From: Hemerocallis citrina
Taxonomy: Eukaryota; Streptophyta; Magnoliopsida; Asparagales; Asphodelaceae
NCBI GenBank assembly: GCA_017893485.1
Contig: CM030360.1
Location: 146,382,516 to 146,446,515 of the forward strand
Length of the DNA stretch: 64,000 bases
Direction of reading: 5' to 3'
Every line of letters starts with the position of its first letter. Position 1 is the stretch's first letter. Under the pieces are notes generated by a model. The model did not search any database, was not told the DNA's origin, and saw only the letters and a list, made by a program, of their open reading frames with translations. A program made the position numbers and the translations under genes. This document shows positions 57,271 through 64,000 of this stretch, one piece after another.

Positions 57271-57709
57271 TAATCTCTAATCTCTAATAGTAGTATTATA
57301 CACGTGTTGTGCACGTGGAGAAAATTTTTGGGAAAAAATGAAAAGGCCAAAAAAAAAAAAAATCTACCAGCACGTCCGTTGCACGGGTTGGTAGATGGAT
57401 AAATTACACTAAGGCCTTCTCTCATTATAGTAGTAGAGATTAAACGTGCATTGCACGGGTTGGAATATGGACAAATTACACTAAGGCCTTCTCCCATTAT
57501 AGTAGTAGAGATTATAATGAGAGAAAGCCTTAGTGTCATTTGTAAATCTACCAACATGTGAAACACACATACATAACTAATATAAAGGAGGTTTCAGGTT
57601 TGAGTCCTCCATATGTCAGAGTTTTTTATTTTTATTTCTATTTTTTAAATTAATACAACGTGCATCGCACTTGCAAATTAATCTCTAATCTCTACCCTCT
57701 ACTCTCTAA
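57271..57709. mobile_element. Cluster of partial Helitrons, family 1
   Basis: Reverse 5' ends ATTATAGTAGTAGAGA at about 57425 and 57498, a forward copy from about 57505 (TATAATGAGAGAAAGCC) to an ACGTGCATCGCAC 3' end near 57675, and a reverse 3' hairpin near 57300. Ends are degraded. Confidence 0.55.
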
Positions 57710-57873
57710 TCTATATAATAAAACACAAAGAAAGCTATCAAGTGGCTCTTATTCAATCCCCCCCAAAATCAATGGCCAAGATCTAATCTCACAAAACACA
57801 TTTTTCCTCCCAAAGTTTCATCCCAAAATTCAAATTCAAATCCCTCCCAAAACAACTCCTTTATTTATTTGAT

Positions 57874-57930
<57 letters not shown>

Positions 57931-58139
57931 CATACTTATGGAAACATGGACTTTTATACCTCGATTCATAATTATTTTCAACATTTACTAATGAAAACAT
58001 GGACTTTTATTTACAACTAATTATTGTCATAGTATTCAAACTTGAGCTATATAATTGTTGATTTACTATTTATAAGGCTTTTCATATGTTGTATCGTTCT
58101 GAAGACGTGCCGTAGGCACGTGCCCACAGACAAATCTAG
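57710..58139 (+). mobile_element. Non-autonomous Helitron, family 2 (reference copy)
   Basis: A, then TCTATATAATAAAACAC; the 3' hairpin GACGTGCCGTAGGCACGTGC, 16 nt, then CTAG before T. It contains (CT)n at 57877-57914. 430 bp, uninterrupted. Confidence 0.8.
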
Positions 58140-58405
58140 TCTATCTATAATATTATAATGGGAGAAGGCATTAGTGTCATTTGTAAATCTACCACTTTAC
58201 GTGTTTTGCACGTGCAACTCCAACTCTCTCATTATACATTTTATTTAAATCTACTAATTTACGTGCATTACACGTATAACTTAAACTCTCTCATTATACT
58301 CTTTATATTACTTTTAAAAATATGTACCTATTAACACGTGCTATATTATATTACTTTAAAAACTATATAATGATTAAAACGTGCATCGCACGTGTTAAAT
58401 ACTAG
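58140..58405 (+). mobile_element. Non-autonomous Helitron, family 1
   Basis: TCTATCTATAATATTATAATGGG at the 5' end; ACGTGCATCGCACGTG, 9 nt, CTAG, T at the 3' end. It directly abuts the family 2 copy. Confidence 0.65.
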
Positions 58406-58408
58406 TAA

Positions 58409-58682
<274 letters not shown>

Positions 58683-58742
58683 ATCTAAAAAATGTCTCAC
58701 TTTCGAGGACAGACTACAACAAAATTTTTACTTTAAAAAATA

Positions 58743-58922
58743 CTAGTAATTTACACGTGCGATGCACGTTTTAATAAATTCAAAAAATAAAAATAAAAAC
58801 TCTGACGTTGGGAGGATTTGAACTGGAAACCTCCTTTATATTAGTTATGTACGTACGTTGCACATGTTGGTAGAATGACAAAATGACCAATGACACTAAG
58901 GCCTTCTCCCATTATAATATTA
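58743..58922 (-). mobile_element. Non-autonomous Helitron, family 1, reverse
   Basis: CTAG then TAATTTACACGTGCGATGCA at the left; GGCCTTCTCCCATTATAAT at the right. Confidence 0.7.
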
Positions 58923-58942
58923 TTATTACTATTATTATTATT

Positions 58943-59030
58943 AGTAATATACACGTGCGATGCACGTATTAATGGGAGAGTTGGAGTTGCACGCAAGCAG
59001 GTAGATTTACAACTCCAACTCTTCCATTAT
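58943..59030 (-). mobile_element. Helitron fragment, family 1
   Basis: AATATACACGTGCGATGCACG followed by an unrelated GGAGTTGCACGC segment and TTCCATTATAATAG. Confidence 0.45.
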
Positions 59031-59039
59031 AATAGTTAC

Positions 59040-59251
59040 TATATATATTATATTATAGATAGATAGATAGATAGATAGATAGTAATTTACATGTGTGATG
59101 CACAATTAATATATTAAAAAATTAAAGTAAAAAATTTGACGTAGTGAGGACTCGAACCTGAGACCTCCTTCATATTAGTTATGCGCGTGCAGTGCACGGG
59201 TTGGTAGATTGACAAATGACACTAAGCTCTTCTCCCATTATAATATTAGAG

Positions 59252-59303
<52 letters not shown>

Positions 59304-59560
59304 GAGATTTATTTATTAAAACGTGCATCGCAAAGAAAATAATAATTATCCCTAATATTATGATGGGAGAAGGCCTTAGTGTCATTTGCAAATCTACCAA
59401 CGCGTACATTGCACGTGCATAACTAATATAAAGGATGTCTCAGGTTCGAGTCCTCACTACGTCAGTTTTTTTACTTTAATTTTCTTTTAATATATTAAAT
59501 GTACATTACACGTGTAAATTATTATCTATCTATCTATCTATCTATCTATAATATAATATA
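59040..59560. repeat. Long inverted duplication built from two Helitrons
   Basis: A reverse Helitron (about 59082-59252) flanked by (GATA)n mirrors a forward Helitron (about 59345-59524) flanked by (TATC)n; an (ATT)n run (59253-59302) is the spacer. The outer TATATTATATTATAGAT also mirrors. Confidence 0.75.
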
Positions 59561-59564
59561 TAAT

Positions 59565-59736
59565 GGGTAAAAGGGATATGAGCAACTTGCTCATTTAGTA
59601 CATGAGCAATGGACTATGTGGCATGCATGTGATACATTGGACAACTAACAATTTTAAGAATTTTTCAATCACATGTATGCCACATCATCAATTGCTCATT
59701 TACTAAATGAGCAAGTTGCTCATACCCCTTTTCCCC
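59565..59736 (+). mobile_element. 172-bp TA-targeting fold-back MITE, copy 5
   Basis: Same length and ends as copies 1 to 3, here flanked by short AT sequence (ATATAAT / ATATATAAT) rather than a long (TA)n. Confidence 0.75.
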
Positions 59737-59744
59737 ATATATAA

Positions 59745-60015
59745 TCTATAACTATTATAATGGGAGAGATGGGGTTGTAAACAAATAAACAATTTTTTAT
59801 TCCTTAGTGTGTGTGTGTCAACACGTGCAGCACACGTGTTGGTAGATTTTTTTTGTCCTTTTCATTTCCCTTCCCCATTTTTCCCACGTGCAACGCACGT
59901 ATATAATACGTAGATTTTTTTTGTCCTTTTCATTCTCCCTCTCCATTTTTTCCACGTGCACCGCACGTGTATAATACATATTTTTAAAAAATACATCGCA
60001 CGTGCATTATACTAG
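59745..60015 (+). mobile_element. Non-autonomous Helitron, family 1, with stacked hairpins
   Basis: TCTATAACTATTATAATGGGAG to CTAG before T. It holds four CACGTG-NNN-CACGTG hairpins and repeats TTTTTTGTCCTTTTCATT, like 50580-50867. Confidence 0.65.
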
Positions 60016-60214
60016 TAACTATTATAATGGAAGAGTTGGAGCTATAAATCTACCTACTTACATGCAACTCCAACTCTCCCATTATAGTCTTCACATTTAC
60101 TTTTAAAAATATATAATCCTATTTATTAAGACATGCATCGTATGTGTAAATCGAAATTTTTACTTTATTTTTTAAAAAAAAAATAATACGTGCATCGCAC
60201 GTATATATTACTAG
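60016..60214 (+). mobile_element. Non-autonomous Helitron, family 1
   Basis: CTATTATAATGGAAGAG at the 5' side; ACGTGCATCGCACGTATATATTACTAG at the 3' end, followed by T. Confidence 0.6.
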
Positions 60215-60478
60215 TATATTTAATTACATTAAGACTAGAGCTAGTTTAATCATTTCTTTTTCTAAAATGATAAGACAATAGTCAATTTATGGTTTTTAAA
60301 AAAAACACAAAATACGAGTAAAGTAATGTGAAAACTCTAAAAACATAGAATCAAGTAAAACCCAACACATTTCAGAATGCTTCGATATACTTCATTATAG
60401 TAAATGTACTTTTCGTACAACTAGACAGCTTGAAATGTAGTTGTACAAACGGCAGTTCTACCATCTCACATGTAGTGC
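60215..60478. other. AT-rich non-coding
   Basis: Nothing recognised. Confidence 0.5.
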
Positions 60479-60493
60479 AATACGTTGTGATTT

Positions 60494-60687
60494 TTTTGAT
60501 GAAAGGGATAGAGTCCGAAGACTCCAGCCAAACGATATAATATATAAATACAAATGAAAGTCTTACAAGGAGTAAAACGAAACGAGCAGCTAAACAATTC
60601 TACTAACAGTCATTAGGTGCAACTAAGTACACCAGAAACGCAAACAACAAACAAAGACCCAAACACCATCTCGATCTCCATAGCCCA
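60494..60687 (-). mobile_element. Short LINE-type retroposon copy 3
   Basis: Perfect 15-bp duplication AATACGTTGTGATTT (60479-60493 and 60688-60702), T run at the left. The minus-strand 3' stem-loop is GAGTC-TTCG-GACTC. Confidence 0.85.
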
Positions 60688-60734
60688 AATACGTTGTGAT
60701 TTAAAAATTGTTTACAAAACTTATTAGTTGAGAG

Positions 60735-61254
60735 AAACAACCAAATACTTGATGGCCACCAGCATCTTGAGTCTACTTTCTGGGGCACGCCACTTTGCCA
60801 ATGCATCAACGTATTTACAAGTTATTATGGGATTGCCGGTTGTACGATATCGCTTTAATAAGTTCAATTAAGGCCGACCATTCTCTTCTAACTGCCCTTC
60901 TTGAATGTTGGCAACCGGAAACGCACAGTTTTCGCTTGTCGGTAGGGGGATGTCTGTCACACTATAGGGTGTTGCAGTGATCACAGGTCTTCCCATCAAT
61001 GGACATGCTATAACTGGAATGATGCAGTTCGATTCATAGTTTTTTATCACAGAATATCCTGGGGTTGAGCCGATCTTAGGGCTATTGTCGGGAAGTCTCT
61101 TCGGTTGAAATGGTTGAAGGATACTTTCACTGATAAGTTGAATGAAGATTCAAACGACTACCAAGTCCAGTGCTGTTGCAGGACATATATTATGTCTTGT
61201 TTGAAGGTGTCATGTTCTAGAACTCTACCGGTATTTCTGTTCCCCTAATGTACT
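60735..61254 (+). pseudogene. Second plant-mobile-domain relic, cut by an LTR retrotransposon
   Basis: Reads LYDIALISSIKADHSLLTAL and LLECWQPETHSFRLSV, then in a shifted frame LPINGHAITG (all PMD signatures), then a weak match to the second PMD block (NEDSNDYQVQCC at about 61140). Stops are frequent. The sequence breaks off exactly where the LTR at 61255 begins, in the part equivalent to about 5620 of the first PMD gene. It is divergent from that copy, so it is an older or separate lineage. Confidence 0.7.
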
Positions 61255-62049
61255 TGTGGTAGGGTAAAAATGGCCTGGGGGCCCAACCGGGGCCCAATAC
61301 AACTCTCACTCAAGAAAGGTAAAAATAGCAATCTAGTTCGGCTTCGAACCACTGCAGGGTCGGCACCGAACCTCAAGTTCACCCCCGCAGAACTGGCCTC
61401 CTCGTATCCGACGAGCCTCAGTGGTCCTCGGCCTCCGATCCGTGACAGCCCCACGGGCTGTCCCCCCTTTCTGGCGAAGCATGGGGATAACCTGGCACAG
61501 TCTAGGCCCTCCGATTCTCCCAGAAGCGCAGGAGACCCACGATCAGCCATGTCAGCTCCAAATACCACCAAGGGTTCTGCCACGTCAGCCCTATACCGCT
61601 CCTGGTATTGCCACGTCTGCCCTAAACCCCCTGGGCCTTCTGCCACGTCAGGCCCATGGGCTTTCGGATCCAGACCCGGCCCCCAAGCGGAACCAAACCC
61701 GGTTGGGATTCTCTATAAATACTAGACCCTCACCCACCTTTTGAGGTTATCAGTCTTTTACCACTTAAATTCACCTAGTTATTGCTACTCTCTCACAGAG
61801 ACTGACTAGATCGTCGGAGGGTCCGCCACCGGGACAAACTCCGGTGTTTCAGGACCGTCTGCAGGTACACAAGACCTCGGATCCGAACGCTCTGATCCGA
61901 GCCCAGATCTCCGCCTCATTCCGAGGTCGCCGCAGGTTCCGCCCGGTCAGCCGAGGGTCGTCAGACGAGCAGCTTTCTCCTTCAAATACAAATTGAGTCC
62001 GAACTCACACCTGGTGCATCCACACGTCTCCCAGAAATAAACCGCATCA
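61255..62049 (+). mobile_element. 5' LTR of a Ty3/gypsy (Tat-like) retrotransposon
   Basis: GC-richer than its surroundings. It begins about TGTGGTAGGG and ends CGCATCA just before the primer-binding region. TATA box CTATAAATAC at 61712. The ORFs inside (61270-61744 and 61245-61646) are not genes. The left edge is placed where PMD homology ends. Confidence 0.7.
61711..61722 (+). promoter_or_regulatory. Candidate LTR TATA box
   Basis: CTCTATAAATAC in the middle of the LTR, about 335 bp before its end, a normal place for the U3/R border. Confidence 0.55.
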
Positions 62050-62052
62050 GGT

Positions 62053-62071
62053 TGGCGCCGTCTGTGGGAAC
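62053..62071 (+). other. Candidate primer-binding site
   Basis: TGGCGCCGTCTGTGGGAAC, three bases after the LTR CA. This sequence is usual at this place in Tat-like elements. The cognate tRNA was not determined. Confidence 0.65.
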
Positions 62072-62129
62072 ACTGCTTCAGAAGCCGACCCGAGCCCGAC
62101 CATAGAGCGACCTCGACAGCCGAACTCTC

Positions 62130-63755
62130 ATGGCCTCCAAGGGCAAGAGGGCCGCGTCCTCCGTCAACCGACGGGACACACCCCCACCAAATACCAATGC
62201 CGGGCCACACGCATCAAGGCACGGAGATTCCCATCAGGGATCCCGGCGAAGCGCCACCCGTACAGTCCAGCCCGACCTACGGGGAGTAATCGTCAACCGA
62301 CAGATTAGCCGCAACAGGGGAAGGGCCGCTTCCAACCCGGCCCCGAACCATCCGAGACCGCCGCCCGAGGGACGAAGGTCGGCACTCAGCCGCATCGGAA
62401 GGCAGCCTCCAGACCGACCAAACCGGGTCGAGGGAGCCCCCGTCACTCACAAGGAGTTCCAAGACTTCCGGAGAGAAATTCTCGGGGCCCTCCGACGGAC
62501 CCCCAGGGAGGAAACCCTCCGCTCCCAAACAGGATCGGATGCCGAGACCAGCGCGTCACGCCCTTCAACAAACCAGCCAGAAGACGATGGCATACTCCTA
62601 AGGCGCCTCCAAGAAATGGAGGATCGCCTCGATCATATAGGAGACGGCGACCGACGGGCGGCTCAGGGGTACAGACCTGTCCGACCTCTCTTCTCTGCCC
62701 CCATCCTCCAAGCGGAAATACCCAGGAATTTCCGACCACCTCAGTTCGAGACCTACGACGGCGAGGGAGATCCCGCTGATCACATGGAAGGTTTCAAAAC
62801 CCTCATGATGATTCACAGCGCCTCGGATCCCCTGCTATGCCGAGCCTTCCCCGCCACGCTTCGGGGTCCGGCTCGTGAATGGTATTCGAAACTCACCCCC
62901 GGCTCCATTTACTCCTTCAACCAACTAGAGGGCAATTTTCTCGCCCACTTCGTCACCAGCCGGAAGGCGGAAAGGACTAGCGCCTCTTTACTTGGGCTCA
63001 AGCAGATAGAGGGAGAGTCCCTCAGAGTGTTCGTCCGGAGATTTACCACGGAGGCGAGGTCGGTCAACTCTCTTGATCCAGGCGTCGCCTCTGCGGCCTT
63101 TCGGTACAACGTTCGTCATGGACAGCTGAAAGCTTCTCTGGCGAAGAGACCCCCCATCGACTTTCCCGATCTCCTCAACAGGGTCGAGAAATACATTAGG
63201 GCAGAAGAGGCCCTTAACCCCGAAGATACCAGGGAGGCCATAGGGAAGGGAAAGCGGAAGGTCGAAGAGGTCGAACCATCAAAGAAAGCTCCGAGGGACG
63301 CGGGGGCCATGAAGAAGGTCCCGCCGGTCCCCCGCTTCGAGAGGTACACTCCCTTGACGCATAACGTATCCGCCATCCTCTTAGAAATCGAAGACAAAGG
63401 CATTGTCCGACTACCCCCCCGATCTAATAACAACAAGAATCGAGATCAACGCTTCTACTGCCGCTTCCACAGAGATCACGGGCACGAAACCGACCAGTGC
63501 CGGGCCCTGAAAGACGAAATTGAGGAACTCATCTCCAGGGGGTACCTCCGAGAATTCACCCGAGAAGTCCCGCGGGATCGACGAGATACTAGGAACCGAG
63601 GTCCTCCCCTCCGAACCCTACCCCGAACCGCATCTAGGGTCGGGATCCCGAATCCGAGGGAGCCGCAGATACACCCTTCATCTTGCACTGTATCCACGGA
63701 GGGCCAATGGGAGGAGATTCAAATACTTCCTGAAAAGCCTTCATCCGGGAGGTGA
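62130..63755 (+). CDS. gag: Retrotransposon gag polyprotein (Ty3/gypsy, Tat-like), 541 codons
   Basis: Structural protein of virus-like particles. An Arg/Pro-rich basic N-terminus (residues 1-120) is followed by the retrotransposon gag core at about 185-330 (RAFPATLRGPAREWYSKL; LKQIEGESLRVFVRRF). The C-terminal zinc-binding region is at about 445-475 (YCRFHRDHGHETDQC, an H-rich knuckle typical of this group). Composition is GC-rich and codon use differs sharply from the AT-rich surroundings. The ATG at 62130 lies 59 nt after the PBS. The frame closes at 63755 while the protease continues in another frame. A long intact gag suggests a recent insertion. Confidence 0.85.
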   Translation: MASKGKRAASSVNRRDTPPPNTNAGPHASRHGDSHQGSRRSATRTVQPDLRGVIVNRQISRNRGRAASNPAPNHPRPPPEGRRSALSRIGRQPPDRPNRVEGAPVTHKEFQDFRREILGALRRTPREETLRSQTGSDAETSASRPSTNQPEDDGILLRRLQEMEDRLDHIGDGDRRAAQGYRPVRPLFSAPILQAEIPRNFRPPQFETYDGEGDPADHMEGFKTLMMIHSASDPLLCRAFPATLRGPAREWYSKLTPGSIYSFNQLEGNFLAHFVTSRKAERTSASLLGLKQIEGESLRVFVRRFTTEARSVNSLDPGVASAAFRYNVRHGQLKASLAKRPPIDFPDLLNRVEKYIRAEEALNPEDTREAIGKGKRKVEEVEPSKKAPRDAGAMKKVPPVPRFERYTPLTHNVSAILLEIEDKGIVRLPPRSNNNKNRDQRFYCRFHRDHGHETDQCRALKDEIEELISRGYLREFTREVPRDRRDTRNRGPPLRTLPRTASRVGIPNPREPQIHPSSCTVSTEGQWEEIQILPEKPSSGR

Positions 63756-64000
63756 ATGCTGTCCACGACAATCCCTCGCCCAAGCTACAACCGATGCCGG
63801 TCTCCTTCTCAGGAGAGGACCTCGAAGGCGTTCGCCTACCCCACTGCGATGCCCTCGTCATTAATCTCCACATGGTTAATTGTGAAGTTCGCCGAATCCT
63901 CGTCGACAACGGCAGCTCGGTTAATATTCTTTTCCTCGAAGCCTTCGAGAACCTCAAGCCTAGAGGCAAGCTCAAGCCGGCCGGATACACCTTGCATGGG
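63756..64000 (+). pseudogene. pol: Start of pol: aspartic protease, truncated by the window end
   Basis: In the -1 frame relative to gag, KAFIREVNAV is followed by HCDALVINLHMVNCEVRR and the active-site motif VDNGSSVNILF (D-N-G-S in place of the usual DTG/DSG). In that frame a TGA lies just upstream (about 63762), so gag and pol are separated by a frameshift plus a stop, or by a lineage-specific arrangement. The rest of pol is outside the window. Confidence 0.7.

Noticed and set aside
57585..57620. tRNA or SINE promoter (GGTTTGAGTCCTCC, also AGGTTCGAGTCCTC near 59440)
   Set aside because: Resembles a pol III B box, but no A box at the right distance, no cloverleaf, and the elements have Helitron ends.
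61270..61744. Three long overlapping ORFs (151, 133 and 107 codons)
   Set aside because: GC-rich LTR sequence read in several frames; gag starts only after the PBS.

Overview
The window is plant nuclear DNA, probably from a dicot. It has spliced genes, long AT-rich intergenic stretches, microsatellites, and transposons of almost every plant order nested in one another. The species cannot be told from the sequence. There is one convincing host gene, a peroxisomal copper-containing amine oxidase on the minus strand (35370-49985, 12 exons, 779 codons). Its frame is intact, it keeps the topaquinone, copper-ligand and candidate catalytic-base residues, and it ends in the peroxisomal signal AKL. 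Nearly everything else is mobile DNA or its remains.

Layout. 413-2188 is a reverse Helitron. 2189-3172 is three 172-bp TA-targeting MITEs in (TA)n. 3173-18240 is a large decayed Mutator-like element (MULE A). It carries a plant-mobile-domain (PMD) gene on + and a FAR1-type transposase on -, pointing towards each other, with an array of short palindromes between them. Two solo LTRs with exact 5-bp target duplications sit inside it. 18191-18781 holds a perfect hairpin and a MITE. 19630-22733 is MULE B, an internally deleted relative of A with the FAR1 gene only. 22795-26262 holds MITE, MULE and Helitron pieces. 26560-29795 is a tandem repeat split by a third solo LTR. 30303-34929 is MULE C, with a MuDR-type transposase and a 9-bp target duplication.

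The amine oxidase follows. Its intron 11 holds a Copia-like solo LTR, and its 6.3-kb intron 1 holds an RTE-type LINE broken by three hAT elements. From 50.5 to 60.2 kb there is a dense graveyard of at least 14 small Helitrons, one fold-back MULE and four PIF/Harbinger-like MITEs. Each of those MITEs contains its own series of GGACGG...CCGTCC palindromes. 60735-61254 is a second PMD relic, cut by the 5' LTR of a Ty3/gypsy element whose gag and protease start run off the window end.

Two patterns stand out. The first is MULE A, whose convergent two-gene layout recalls maize MuDR (mudrA/mudrB) but with a FAR1 transposase and a PMD protein. The second is that several unrelated element types here are filled with iterated, element-specific palindromes. 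Boundaries given for nested elements come from reading terminal repeats and target-site duplications by eye. No alignment or database search was run.
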